DNA of 64,000 nt from Bidens hawaiensis (Eukaryota > Streptophyta > Magnoliopsida > Asterales > Asteraceae): contig JAIQDT010005822.1 of NCBI GenBank assembly GCA_021521415.1, positions 62,001-126,000 of the forward strand, in the 5' to 3' direction. This document shows, piece after piece, positions 24,560 through 37,169 of this stretch. Under the pieces are notes generated by a model. It saw only the letters and a program-made list of their open reading frames with translations. It ran no database searches and was not told where the DNA came from. Made by a program: the position numbers and the translations under genes. Position 1 is the stretch's first letter. Each line of letters begins with the position of its first letter.

Positions 24560-25240
24560 TGTTGGAAAAATAGAATATTATGAATGAAGATTAATTTTAA
24601 TAATTAATATTAAACTCTTCATATAGTCATGAAACTCTTGAGTAGAGCCTTTTTATGACAATTGATTAGTTTTTATTAGATTATTAAATTTATAATTAAG
24701 TGAGACTTTACTCACCCTTAACTCTTGTATATATAATAGGCTATGTGCCTTATTTGAGAGGAGCTAGAAAAAAATACAAGCTAGAAAATTCAAAGGAAAA
24801 TGCATGCATGCAAGAAGAGTTATTGGTGAAAAAGAAAGCTTTAAAGACTTATATGTTGGAAACCTCTAGAGATGAGTTTCCAAACCTATAGAGATGAGTT
24901 TCTCTACTTGATCCATTTACTTCTTTATTCTATTATTTTTCCATAAGTACTAACACTACACTTTAATTACCCCAATATAACCTCGAGCGCGTGGACATCT
25001 CCGGCGGTACTAACTGCTTCGGCTGTTATACCCTGGGATACAAACGCGTTGTCTTATGTAGAGGCGGGGAATCTGTTTTAAGGGAAGCGTGTTGAACATG
25101 TGCCTCAGCCTCAACCGTCAACTTTTGTTTCATTAATTCTTGCCGCCAAAGAGACTACTAGAAGTCGTTGATGTGGTAAAAGTCGAAAATTTTATTTTTT
25201 AAGTTCGTGTCAAGAAGATTACAAGAAAATGTTGCTGAAT
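24560..25240 (+). mobile_element. LTR-like start (TGTTGGAA), probably Copia type
   Basis: TGTTGGAAAAATAG begins exactly where the ATAD3 homology stops. A TATA-like TGTATATATAATAG lies near 24726. TGTTGGAA starts are typical of Copia LTRs. No LTR end, PBS or second LTR could be placed and no pol is coded downstream, so this is a remnant or a non-autonomous element. The frames at 24700 and 25277 are not convincing genes. Confidence 0.35.
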
Positions 25241-25679
25241 AACAAGTTGAAGACTTGATCATTTGAAGATCTTGAGTTGAATCAATTTAACATATTTGTT
25301 ATGTTATTTCATTGTTTATTTTATTTTATATTACGGTATTTGTACTACTTGTTTTCTCATGTTAATAACGAGAGTATCGTTATTATTTGTATTAATTTTA
25401 ATATTAAAAGTGTCCCATATTCCTACAATCTTAAAACAGAGTTCCGTGATATTGTTAAGGCAATCTTAAACCTTTTTTACTAAGGATATTGGGTTCACAG
25501 AAAATATTAAAAAAATTTCATGATTATTGCAACAATCTTGTATATGTGTTTTTGAAAATATATATGTAGTACAAATTGTTGTATATGGATTTATAGAGAT
25601 GTGATACAATCTTAAATCATATACCATGATACAAGACGAATTATTTATGATCCAATCGTTCGATTTAAGATGATTTTTC

Positions 25680-26425
25680 AATCGTTATTTTTTCTAACTT
25701 GTGTGTTAGACCAGGTTTATTGGTGTAAACCTATGTTCTTTGTGAACATTAAATTCTCGAGCGTGCATGTTAGACCGGGTGTATTTTATAAACAATACAT
25801 TTTGTCAATGTTTCATTTCCTAGCATGCGTGCTAGAAATTCTTACAAGTTATGAATATTATGGTTTAGAACGTTTGTCCAAATGCCTCGTTTCTTAAACC
25901 GAGTGTGAGAAGTAGTTTATTTTATATAAACTAATAAGCCTCATAATGATTTTTGTAATCATTTAATTCTTAATAAGCGTGCTAGATTTGGCTTATTTTA
26001 TATGAACCAATAAGTTTATAACGGTTTATGTACTCGTTTATTTCTAACGAGTGTGTTAGAAAATAGTGCACGGAGACATCCATTGGGTGCATTTTGGTGA
26101 AATACAAACATAGACTTCCATGTGTGTCTATTAAGATTCCTCTCATTAAGTCACCAATAAGCATAGCCTTAATTAAGTGTTAATGGAAGACTTAACTAAG
26201 TGTTAATGAAAACTTTAACTATGTGTTAATGAGGTGACTCTTGGGCTAATAAGGTTTATGAACTAAAGGTTTCATGCTATACTATAGAAAAACAAATAGA
26301 TTAAAAAATGTTTTGTCTCAATGTTTAATTTTTTTCTAATAATTAGTGTGTTAGAAAGAGTTATTTTATAACTTTAAATAACGCTTGTCTAAACATTTTA
26401 GTAGTCTAACATGCGTGTTAGATAC
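25680..26425. repeat. Degenerate array of short hairpins, about 70-bp period
   Basis: Short dyads of the form TTCTAAC-GAGTGT-GTTAGAA recur near 25685, 25755, 25825, 25889, 25962, 26041, 26335 and 26403 (for example CTAGCATGCGTGCTAG and TCTAACATGCGTGTTAGA). Spacing is about 65-80 bases in the first six. Between dyads are diverged TTTATAAAC/CAATAA segments. The stretch codes for nothing and probably lies in a non-autonomous retrotransposon. Confidence 0.6.
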
Positions 26426-27061
26426 AATTTCTTATGTGAAACCAACGGTTTTAAACCTTTTCGAAAGAAACAAATTATTTTATAGAATAAACGATAAAAT
26501 AAAAAACTTGGTGTTCTTATGAACATAAGTTATGTTAAAATTTATCAGGTGTTTTTGGTTAACACCTTGTTGTTGTTTTGGACAAATTTTGATTGTTTAA
26601 GTAAATACTTTCAAGATAAAACGAGGAGCCTATCCTTATGAGTTCATAGAGAACTATTGAGGGAGTACCTCAAGTCATGGCATAAAAGGATATCATTGCG
26701 ATGATTTCGATCGAACAATGAAGGTATTGAAAATAATAACACTTTGAGATTTGTTATCTAGATGTCATCTTTTTATTCGTTTGAATTACTTTTAAAAAGT
26801 GTTTTACACTTTATTTTGTATGTTCGGTTGTATTGTTAGTTTGTGTTCAATATCTTCGGATAACACATGCAATTATACAACGAAATAAATCAGCATTTTA
26901 AAATTAAATGGATAATTTTAAACGAATAGTGCAAGAAGAAACAACTTGTGAGTTATTGCATTGACTAAAGTATAGGATGAGACATCAAATGTATAACTAC
27001 ATTATGAGAGGGTCATGGAAGAACGTGGTGAATGTATTAAAATGAAATACAAGAATATTAT

Positions 27062-27330
27062 ATTTAAATCATTGAAATTCACTAAATGTGAATTATAGCA
27101 TATATATGAACTAATATATGTTAATGAGAAATTAAAATTCTTGGAAATTCACTAAATGTGAATTGTAACATATAAACTAATATATGTTCATAAGAATTTA
27201 AACTTCTTGGAAGTTCAATAAGTATGAATTATAATATATGAATTAATATATACTGATGAGATATTTAAATTCTTAAAAATTCATGAAAGATTATATATTT
27301 GGAAATTCATCGAGTGTGAATCATAAACGC
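27062..27330. repeat. Tandem repeat, about 80-bp unit, four copies
   Basis: TTCTTGGAAATTCACTAAATG, then TGAATTATAACATAT and AACTAATATATGTT recur with changes near 27070, 27140, 27210 and 27290. No frame is conserved across the units. Confidence 0.7.
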
Positions 27331-27939
27331 GTTGATCATATGTAAAGAAATATATGTTACTATTGTAAATGAATATAAAAAAAATCTTAAGAGATTCATT
27401 ATATTATACTTACAATATTGATGGATATGTAGATTTTCTACCACCATTCATGTTGTTTAACTATGAGAGAGTGTTGTCTTTCATATTGAGAGAGTATCTC
27501 AATAAATGGCTTTAAGAAGCAAATGTAAATTCCAAGAATTTAAGTGTCAATCCAACTGACTTTATCTCTACATTATAGTGACTGTAGACAAGTAGCATTC
27601 ATCTCGTTGGTGATGAATGTATTCACCAGCGTTTGTGGTTATCAAAGTTTTCTATTAAAACTAAAACAGGTTATTGTGTAAAGTGTATATGTGATTTTTA
27701 AGGTTCCAAGTTGTAAGCTCATTCATGCATTTTCTTATAGGAGTGAATTGTATTTTTGTTCATGTTAATTCACTTTCATCTGAATTTTTATTTTTCTTTT
27801 GACCATCCTTAATTCCTTATGAATTAAACAACTTAGCGTTTTCATCTATTTTGTTTACCCTATCCAATTTTTGGTTTTTTTGTTTGTCCTATCTAATTTT
27901 TGGCTTCTTGAAATTAAGTGAGGGGCATTTATGTCTTCT

Positions 27940-28152
27940 TATTCATTAAATGAAGGAAAAGTGGGATTTTTGTGATCTCTAGTTCGATCTTGAGGGCGTC
28001 TGGGTTTTACCACCGGTAGACCTTCGGGTGGGTGGGTTTTCTCCAAACTGGAGATAACTTGGAGGCTCTTAAGGATTTCGTACGGCTGAGTTGGGCTAGC
28101 TGGCGGTGACCTTTTGACATTGGGTCACCCCGTACGAATAAAAAAAAAGTTA
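27940..28152 (+). mobile_element. Retroposon-like 3' end with poly(A)
   Basis: A GC-richer block of about 190 bases in AT-rich surroundings ends CCCCGTACGAATAAAAAAAAAG. It contains TAGTTCGATCTTGAGG (loosely box B-like), CTTCGGGTGGGTGGG and GTACGGCTGAGTTGGG. Abrupt composition change plus a terminal A-run suggests a SINE or LINE 3' end. Target duplications could not be set. Confidence 0.35.
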
Positions 28153-28384
28153 AAATGTTTTTATATAAACTATTGTCACATGTTGTCCTAAACTGTTTCT
28201 CTCATCACAATATCCAACATGTTAACTTATTACTGGTTTGCTACATTTTATTTTTAAACCAAGTGTTGTGGGGGTTAGAGAGAGGAAGGGGGGACCCACT
28301 CGCCACCTCAACCAAAATCCATGTTCTAAACCATAACACCCCCAGGCACCACTCTCCTACCCACCTTGCCAACCCAGTAACGCC

Positions 28385-28600
28385 GTTCAGTTGCAGTAGA
28401 ACCTTGGCATAAGTGTCATACTTAACTCAGTTCATTCAATTGTAGTAGAAACTTGGCATAAGTGCCATACTCAACTTAGTTTGTTAAATTGCAGTAGAAT
28501 CTTGGCATTCGCGTCATACTCAATTTAATTTATTCAATTGCAGTAGAACCTTGGCATTCACGCCATACTCAATTGAGTTTGTCATATATAGAGTCATGTA
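28385..28600. repeat. TTGCAGTAGAACCTTGGCAT tandem array, first copy
   Basis: Four units of about 57 bases with core TTGCAGTAGAACCTTGGCAT, then GCCATACTCAA. The same array, with the same tail GAGTCATGTATATAATCAAT, returns at 29292-29520 across the TGTCACACCC junction at 28669. Confidence 0.8.
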
Positions 28601-29035
28601 TATAATCAATAGTACTATTCACATTCCACCGACTCATTATCAATGACTATAGGGATCTGGTTAACTTCTGTCACACCCCCAATTAGCAATTGCAGAAGCG
28701 TAAAACGTGAATGTAACAGACACCTCTGGTATCAACTACATTGTTTATAAAGAAACATTACAAACTAATTTACAATATATTACATCGTTCCAACTTCGTT
28801 TACAAACTAGGTGATACAAATCAAAACTAGTTCGTTAACTACTTTACTTCTTACTAGCATACTTGCATCAATTTATGCAGCATCGATCACAATCCAAACT
28901 CGTAGCACATAAGCAATCTACTCCAATTTTCTGTACACCTGAAAAACATGTTAAAATAGGTCAACTATAAATAGTTGGTGAGTTTTACGAGTTTCAACGA
29001 AATCAGTTATGCGTACCACAACAATCATAGTTTGT

Positions 29036-29120
29036 ATGTACGCGTGTATATATGTATGTACGCTTGTATGTTTATATGTACATCCGTATGTTTGTATGTG
29101 CATATGTATGCTCGTATGTT
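29036..29120. repeat. TGTATGT-rich simple repeat
   Basis: Imperfect TGTATGTACG/TGTATGTTTA units produce a spurious Tyr-Val-Met-rich frame. Confidence 0.7.
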
Positions 29121-29291
29121 TATGATGTAATTATGCTAAATTACAGTGAAATCTTGATTGTTTGTTCGTGCTACGTGCGTCCATTTCCCACACAAAATCA
29201 ACCACTGTGGCCCCCTTTCCACCCACAACATGTCCCAAATAACCATGTCTAATACTACATAGTGTGCATGCATCAATATATAGTCATGTAT

Positions 29292-29520
29292 AATTACAGT
29301 AGATTCTTGGCATTCGTGCCAAATCAATTTAATTTGTTCAGTTGCAGTAGAATCTTGGCATACGTGCCATACTCAACTTAGTTTGTTAAATTGCAATAGA
29401 ATCTTGGCAATCATGCGATACTCAATTTAGTTTGTTCAATTGCAGTAGAACCTTGGCATTCGTGCCATACTCAATTGAATTCGTCATATATAGAGTCATG
29501 TATATAATCAATAGTACTAT
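29292..29520. repeat. TTGCAGTAGAACCTTGGCAT tandem array, second copy
   Basis: Four units of about 57 bases, same core and tail as 28385-28600. Together they show that two copies of one LTR family lie next to or inside one another. Confidence 0.8.
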
Positions 29521-29749
29521 CCACATTTGACAGTTTATAATCAATTGATATAGGGATATTTCGTGTGTCAGCACTTAGGTAGTTCATATGACAGTGCGTT
29601 TCCAAATAGATAATATATGTAAACATGTTTTTCACCCCAATAGTTCGTAAAACAGTTTAAAAGACGGGTCATGAAACTCACTATGTAGTATGTACTCAGC
29701 ACGGTATCAGTTTGCTTTTCGTTTTGCTTGCTACCACTCGATTTCTATA

Positions 29750-29791
29750 ATCAATATTATATAATATTAATTTATTATTATTATAATAATA

Positions 29792-29824
<33 letters not shown>

Positions 29825-29852
29825 ATAATAATAATTATTATTATTATTATCT
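29750..29852. repeat. (ATT)n/(AAT)n palindromic microsatellite
   Basis: Alternating blocks of TTA and TAA trinucleotides make about 100 bases that can fold on themselves repeatedly. Confidence 0.9.
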
Positions 29853-31909
29853 TCATACTAAACCGGGCTGTAGAACATGCCAATATTCTTAGATTGTGAC
29901 GTTGTTCAATGTCTAATGTTTAAAATCGAACTTAGCTCAGTTTCATCGTTTCACGTGCAGGGTCATCCGAATTCAGTCTAGATTTGCTACATGGCTCATT
30001 TTCGTTTTTTCAGTCTGATTTGGAGAAAAACGCGCACAATTCATCCGAATTTTCCGGATTTCTCATAAAATGTTCGGTTTTATTCAACTAACTCAAAAAT
30101 ATGATATTTGATCACTCTTAATGCTCTGATATTCCAACAGGTTCGTTAATCACAAACATGTCGATTTTTATTTTTTTATTAGAATTGAATTTGTTTAACC
30201 TTCAAATTAGCACAACTAATTATCTTTTTATCGTTAAATAACAAAAATTTATACACTTACTAATTAATATATGTAGATATTTATAAAAATATTTCTGGAA
30301 ATACTTACTGATGTATTAATTTATAAAAATTCATTTTATATGCCATTTTAAACCGGTAAATCGTCCTATACCAAATGATTTCCGAAAAATTCAATAAATT
30401 TTCGGAGTGATCCAAATGACTTCCAAAATACCCTGTAAAAAATTTCAGAACTTAACAATTTTGCCAAATTATCTTTTTGAGCCAAAAACGACTGTTAAAA
30501 ATCGAATAAATACAAATCCAAAAACCACCCCAAATTTTATATATGATCATTTTGTGCATTACCTAAGTTCTCCTCAAAATTTCATAATTTTTCAAGTAGT
30601 GTAAGTATTTTTCCCAAATAAACACTAACAAACGGTAATAAATTCATCAAATATTCTTGGATTATCAAAAAATTACTAAACTTGGACAGGGACTCATTCA
30701 TATGGTCCCTGATATCCCTGCAAAGTTTCACATTCTAAAAACAAGCACGTCATAATCTAATCCTAAACTGCCCCTAAACAAGGGTTTCGGTAATACCTTT
30801 GCTATTTCCGACTGTTTCGACCCTTTTCTCGTTTTCCAGGTTCTTGGACTTCTATTTAATGTATCTACAGGTCGTATATCACAAAGCCAAGCATATATCA
30901 TCAATAATCCAGCCTTGAAACAAAGGTTTTCGGTTAGGGTTTCAAACCGAGTTTTCGAACCATAAAAACACGATTTAAACCTCCTAGTATGTGCTTATGG
31001 ACAAAAAAGTTATTGATTCCGATTTCTAACCATGTGTAGGATCAAAAAATGTTTTTAGATCATTTTTAGAGATTTTGCATGGTTGTATGTAATTTTTGAT
31101 AATCAAAGTTCAATATTTATACAAGAATCATGTTTAGCAAGCTTGAAATTGATCTAAAAATGGGTTTTACCTTGTATTTTGGCTGAGAATTTTGAAGAAC
31201 AGCAAGAGAAGCTGCAAGGGTTTGATGGGTGTGAAAATATCTTGCAAATTTATCTTGTATTGGACTATTATACCTTGTTTTTCGTGCCATATGCGAAATC
31301 CTGAGTCCAAACAGCGTGAAAACGAGTGTTTTTCGGCCAAGTTTTTGTAAATTTAGAAAAGCATACCATTTGTTTGTAAAAATCCAAAATATTTTCATGG
31401 ATCGCTTACAGCATCCCAATTAAGTTTTTGTAAGTCTTTTTTAGCTTAACGGATGATATAATGCTTGTTTTGGAACTAACTTTCGCGTTTAAGGTCATGA
31501 CATATCGTTAAACAAGTGTCTTTTTCGTTTAACTGGTATGCTATGTACTATGGCCATAATATCAATATGTTAGCTTATAATATACGTATATCACTTGTAG
31601 ATGCTCCCCGAAGATATCCGGGTCATAGCCAGACTCGTTTGGTTATTTGTTTATTCGTTACACAATAAACGGTTAATCGCTTATTCGATAAATAACTACT
31701 AAGGTATACCTAGTTTTGCCACGAATGTCACAGTAACGCCCTTGAGGGCTAAAAAAGGTGAGATCCACTCCTATTTTAGTCAATCATTTTTTTTAATATC
31801 TTGGTTATAACCTCCCTCCATTACACTTGTTTCTTGAGTTTCGTTGGTTAAAGCTCATTACCTACGTGGCATTGACGTGACACTTTAACTAACCAAACTA
31901 CAACACATA

Positions 31910-32016
31910 AGGTATGTTTGGCAAAATTAGCTGGTGGATGATAGCTGAAAGCTGATAGCTGTAGCTTTTTAGATATATTTAGGTGTTTGGTGGAGTGGCT
32001 GGAACTTTTAATAAAA
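31910..32016 (+). mobile_element. MITE fragment, cut by a Helitron end
   Basis: GGTATGTTTGGCAAAATTAGC, then GCTGATAGCTGTAGCTTTTTA and GTGTTTGGTGGAG resemble the subterminal repeats of hAT-type MITEs. It stops at the A before CTAGTTGGG at 32017. The other half was not found. Confidence 0.35.
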
Positions 32017-32600
32017 CTAGTTGGGTGCCCGCGCGGTGCGGCGAGTGGGAGTGCAACCTGGCATCAACCGCATAATTAGTGTCGGTACATGATTCACCTG
32101 ATGACAGTGCACACATAACCTGAATGTAGATGTGTAATTTGTGAAAATGCAGTACGCGTGTAACCAGTGGTGAAAATCAAGAAGCGAAGCTGAAATATAT
32201 AGTAATTTCAAATATATAATCTTTTAAACCAACCTGTTTTGATCCGAATCCCGTTCCAACCCGGCTTTGTTCTAACATGTCCCCTTTCAACCCGAAACCG
32301 TACCGACACGAACCGAACTAAACTAACCCTTTTTGTATCGACTCGTTCCAACCCTAATTTGGTCTTACACATTACCCGAGCTCGCCTGACTCGACTTGTT
32401 GCCGATCCTAATAGGTAATCACAAAATATGTTAATTTTTTAAAATTAAAAAAGTATAGCAATATCATACTCAAATTAAAGAGAATAAAATGCTCGTTTTT
32501 ATGATGTACTTTTTAAAAAAAATATATATTAACGTGCGAAAAAGTTACGGCCTCTTAAAAAATCGTGGGGTAGTTGGTTTTGAATAAGGGTTAAATGTGT
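32017..32600 (-). mobile_element. Helitron 3' end, minus strand
   Basis: Read on the minus strand, a GC-rich hairpin-capable segment (GCCGCACCGCGCGGGC) is followed by ACCCAA and CTAG, then T. This is the Helitron terminus pattern, as at 22977-23006. The element would extend to the right; its TC end was not identified, so the right limit is a guess. The A/T-rich body near 32440-32540 is of a kind common in plant Helitrons. Confidence 0.45.
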
Positions 32601-32609
32601 ACCAAATAG

Positions 32610-35215
32610 TAACATCCAGTCAAGGCTGAAATCGCGGGGCGTTCAGTTGTCAGATCCATGAATACATAATTCACATACAAAACACCTAATGCATTCATAA
32701 TCCAAGTTATATTGTCATAATACAATAACTAAATTATTTCTAGTATGCAGAGATGGTATTTAATAAACTAAAAGTTCATAGCCAATCCATATAATCTCCA
32801 TGCGTTCCAAATTATCAAGTAAGCACATAGTCCTTAAGCATTACCTAAAAAATATGCTTGAAAACGTCAACTAAAAATAGTTGGTGAGTCAGTGGGTTTT
32901 GACACGGTAAACAATATTTCTTTCTTTCATAGCTCATCATGATGTTATGTTATATGCATTAGTACATCTCAATCTAGCATAAGCCCATAATCTAGCCGAT
33001 TCGTCTATGCCCCCACCAACGCCTTTCCAGGCCCGTTAGCTCTAACGTTTTATTGCGGAACGTTAGCATATACAAACAAAATGACAAATAGCATTCACAT
33101 ATACATAGTTGCCGCTACCAACCGTGAATGGGGTGGACGTCCCCGATAGTGCTATCCCACTTGACACCGGCTCATATTAACAAAGAATTAAACGTAACGT
33201 AAAATAACAAATAAGGGGACTTAAGCGATAAATCAAACTTATGAAATCATTCAATCATCTCAATCATAAACATCAACATCGAGCATTTCAGTATTCAAGT
33301 ATTCAAATCAATATATTTGAGCATATTTCTCCACAAAACATGTAAAACACGAAAAGGGGCCACAATAACTCACCTTCTCGATTGGGGTTCTTGAACAAAT
33401 CTTCAATAATCCTTAGGGTGCTTCCAACACAGTCCCTACATTATAATGGTTCCCCATTAGGATTTTCTATTCTTTTGTACCACTATCCTAGTGTTAAATT
33501 TATCTCCCATCGTTTAACCCATACAAGTTATATATACATAACTCATTTTATGTGACGATATGTTCCTCTAAAATAACCATTTGTAGTTTCAAATGATGTT
33601 AGGTTCACCCTTAGAAGTTGCCCTATCTTTATTATTATGGTTAAGAGTGCATTTCAAGTTACACACTTTATTCATTAAAACACATTAAGATAGTGAGAGT
33701 TGGGATTCACATTTAGACAGCCCCGAACCCTCACTTAATCTTTTTGTTTTCCTTCTTCCAAAGACCATATTGTACTACACTTCTTAACTCTTCTTAAAAA
33801 TGGTTTTAGTTACTCTCGTTGACCATTCTTTTGAACAAAACATGATCTTTTCTTACGAAAATATTCCAGCAACAATTAGGCTTCTTTAGGGCTAATTCAA
33901 CATGTGTTATAGTTTCTATCAATTCCATATGGGGTTTATTTACTCATAGGTTTAGTTCTATGTGTAAGACTTAGGTTTTCCCACATTTTAGTCTAAATAA
34001 TATCATGACCAGATTCTATTAGCATCATTAGTATTTAGTATGTGTGTGTAAGATTAAAGCTATAGTAATACACAAGACTTCCATCAGGATTAGGGTTTTG
34101 GTAAATCTTTTCTAGGGTTACATGACCAGAATTCAACTAATTATCATGATCAAATCGTAAGATCATTAGTATATAACATTTAAGTTATTCCTTATCATCC
34201 TTAACCCATAACCAGACGAGAACCATCCCTTGATTTGGTTAGAACATGATGGCCGCATAACACTTTCTAGTCTCGTTTCTTACTCTAAGTGTGAGATTAA
34301 ACTTACCTCTAAACAAGGAACTAATGATGGTGAATATCTTCAGCTAATCCACATTCCCTAGCCTCCTCTACTGCTTGTTCCTTAGAGATTTCGCTGCTGT
34401 GAGTGCGGCCCCTCTTTTTTCAGTTTAAGTGTCAAAGTGGTGCTAGAGTTGTGTGGGTTGGGAGTGACTAAGGGCTGGTATTTATAGAGGGTCTTGATCC
34501 ATGTAAACATTTCTTATTGGTGGATTTGTAATATGGTCTAAGGGTCCAAAACTCATATGCACATTTGTGTTTTTCTGCCCTCACAAAACCTTGGCTGGTT
34601 ATGTGCACAAGTTTGCTTTCTTGACTCCTTAATGGTGAATGTGACTTATCATGGACTTAAGGGATTATATGCAGGTCTTGGGAAGGGATTATTTCCTGCA
34701 TCTTTTCTTGTTTACATCCCTGCGTCATAACCTAGTTTTGGTGATTTCCTTTACTCTCAAGAGAGTGGTGGGTAAAAGATATCCAGGTAAGGTAAAGGTT
34801 TGACTTGTTTTAGCATCTAGAAACCATAACCATTCCATGTTTGAGTCAAGTCTTGGTCATACTTTTCCCAAAATCGAGTTCTAGTATGGGAAAGGTTTCT
34901 CTTGAAAGGCTCAAGTTTAAAGTGGACTTTGACTTAACTAAAAGTGTGGTTTCTTACATCAAGTCCCTTAAGAATTTACTTGGGGTCTAGTGGAACCAAT
35001 TTCTAGTGTGGTTCTAGGTAAGTTCATATATGATTTAATTGTGAAGGATTATTGTTTCTACTTCCATTCCTTAAGCATTCTAACAACCAAAAATAATGAA
35101 TCCTAAGCATTTAATCGATTTATTCAGGGGGCATAACACATACTCTTTAGCAAATTGCATTAAGTTATACCTCTCAATTTGACCTATGTAGCTGTAAATT
35201 ACTAGGGGGTTATCA
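32610..35215 (-). mobile_element. LTR-like non-coding stretch, minus strand
   Basis: The left part (TAACATCCAG, then AAATAGTTGGTGAGTCAGTG about 260 bases later, then GATAGTGCTATCCCACTTG) has the same order of motifs as the LTRs at 3404 and 28669. 33400-35215 is unique-looking, non-coding sequence. No target duplication or right end was established. Confidence 0.35.
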
Positions 35216-36660
35216 CAACACAAGCCTTAGCTATTACATTTAACGTATGCAGGGTTAACCAGAACTTGGTAATACAAGATGTTGCTGGACCAATCTCGTT
35301 GGATTTAATATATTGTTCACGATTATAATGAATCTTTTATCATTAGTATAATTCTCATATCATAAGGTAATAATGTCATATATGAATGTTAGGATTTGTT
35401 TATTTAGTAAACAAACTCATTTATGAATTAATGACGAAATAGGGCTTAGTAACTAACAAATTTGTTTTTAATAATAAGGTAATGAATATAGGCATATAAT
35501 AAGACCAAATAACTCTTCTTGAGGCTTAATATTTATTGATTATACCTAAATTAGGAAGATTTAGCAAATAAAACAAAAAACAAACCTTTTTGTTGATTTG
35601 TTGGTTGGTCACGCTACGCGACCAACTTGGAAAAAATCCCATCGTGCTACGAACCTTTTAGCTGATGCTATTTAAACGCGACCAACTTGGTAGGTTTATC
35701 AGATTTTTCATTTTATTACAAGATTAGTCCCTGTACTTCTATATTACGCGTTTTTAAGCCAAATAAGTGATTTTAAAGGTTTCTAAGAGTTGTTTGGTTA
35801 GTTTAAATAACATGAGGATATAAAATGAATTAGGGTAAGAATCCTAAAAAAACCCTTAGCAAATTAAGAACTTTGAGAACCATTTTGGACCACTAAAAAA
35901 ACCTCTAAAAAATATTTAAAGAATTATAAAACAAAAAAAAAACAAAATTCTTATATTTCATTACGATTTAAAAAAAAAAAAATCGTATTATACCTATACA
36001 CATGTGTATAATTTCATCTAATCTCTAGTTACGTAATGTGCACATATGTACATTATTATTTACATTAAATTATACATATGTGTACAAAAAAACATATATG
36101 TATAATTTAGCTAAACCAAGAATTTTTTCTTTTCTTTTTTTTAGAAACCGGGATTATAAATAAGAATTTTGGTTTTTTCACTTTTTCTATTTTGTGTTTT
36201 TTTTATGATTTTTTTTATTTTTGGGTTTTTTGAGGTCCAAGTTCTCAATTTCAAAAAGTTCTCACATGATCCTTATCCAATGAATTAAACCAAGTCAAAT
36301 ACTAATAAATGCTATATTTTACTAGCACGAAAGATTCGAATTACAGCCCCGGGTTAAGTAAACATAAGCAGATCTAAATACGAAAATGCCGAGATGTTAT
36401 AGTCAAGATTGTCGTTCAAATCAGGCATGTAAAAGAAGTCAAGTTTAAAGTCCATGACCACCAATTTCGAGTCAGAAATTAGTGGGTGATTGTAGGGCAT
36501 AATTTCGGACTCCAGGTCACAAGTCGGTGAACTTGAGGGACCAATATTGATAAGTCGGTCATAGTTGGTTATGTTTCCTAATTGTTTGTAATTATAATAG
36601 ATAATGTCTTGGTTAGCAAGTTAGGGCTAGTCTGCATAAACAGAGTTATGGTTAGACATC
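35216..36660. other. Non-coding, AT-rich interval
   Basis: No gene. It includes homopolymer A runs (about 35928-35985), a cluster of TACACATATGTGTATAAT-like alternations (about 35990-36110), and a GGTCACGCTACGCGACC dyad near 35607. 36540-36660 may be the start of another retrotransposon leader. Confidence 0.35.
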
Positions 36661-36661
36661 A

Positions 36662-36805
36662 AAAAAACACGAGATGCAACCGAGTTAGGGTTCATCTAGA
36701 AACACGTGCGAGATGCAACCGAGTTAAGGTTCATCTAGAGACAAACATGAGATGTAACTGAGTTAGGGTTCATATAGATGCAACCAAGTTAGGATTCATC
36801 AAGTG
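36662..36805. repeat. GAGATGCAACCGAGTTAGGG repeats
   Basis: Four units of 30-50 bases with core GATGCAACCGAGTTAGGGTTC and ATCTAGA(A/G)AC linkers, followed by an AATAAA-like ATTAATAAATGAG at about 36860. It has the look of a retrotransposon R/U5 region; not translated. Confidence 0.65.
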
Positions 36806-37169
36806 TCAAACAGAGTAGGGTTGAGAGAATGTAATCAGTTTTTTAAGTTATATTTTCTGATTAATAAATGAGAGTTATTCATTTAGTTCGTGTTCGATTA
36901 TTAATTGGGATTTGAGATTGCTAGTTGAAATCCTTTCGGGCAGTGTCCTTGTAATGTTATTAGCTTATTGACAGGGACCTTCTAGCCCAGTCTTTGTTGC
37001 CTTGCACGTGTGAAAGTCTATAGGATAATGTACACGATACACAATATTACGACATTATTGGTTGTGTTATATATAAAACTAACTTTTAAACCCGTACATT
37101 ACACGAGATTTTTTAAATAATAAAAATTAATAAAGTCTGATATTCGAAAGAAATGAACAAACATAAAGG

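Larger units (their letters stand above)
28669..31732 (-). mobile_element. LTR-like element (minus), about 3.1 kb
   Basis: The left end is TGTCACACCCCC and the right end ACGAATGTCACA. The right 460 bases match 12670-13178, which stops at the same place, supporting a true terminus. The left end has the same layout as the solo LTR at 3404 (TGTCACACC, then AGTTGGTGAGTT about 300 bases in). No gag or pol is coded. The flanks (ACTTC and GTAAC) do not match, so it may be two joined pieces or an old copy. Several small frames inside (such as 100 codons at 31117-31419) are not supported as genes. Confidence 0.5.

Noticed and set aside
31117..31419. 100-codon minus-strand frame as a gene
   Set aside because: It lies in an LTR-like repeat also found at 12670-13178, where the frame is not kept.
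28664..31737. Target duplication for the 3.1-kb LTR-like element
   Set aside because: ACTTC and GTAAC do not match; a GTTAAC/GTAAC resemblance is not exact.
32612..35215. Full LTR retrotransposon with two LTRs
   Set aside because: Only one side has LTR-like motifs; no second copy, PBS, PPT or coding region was seen.
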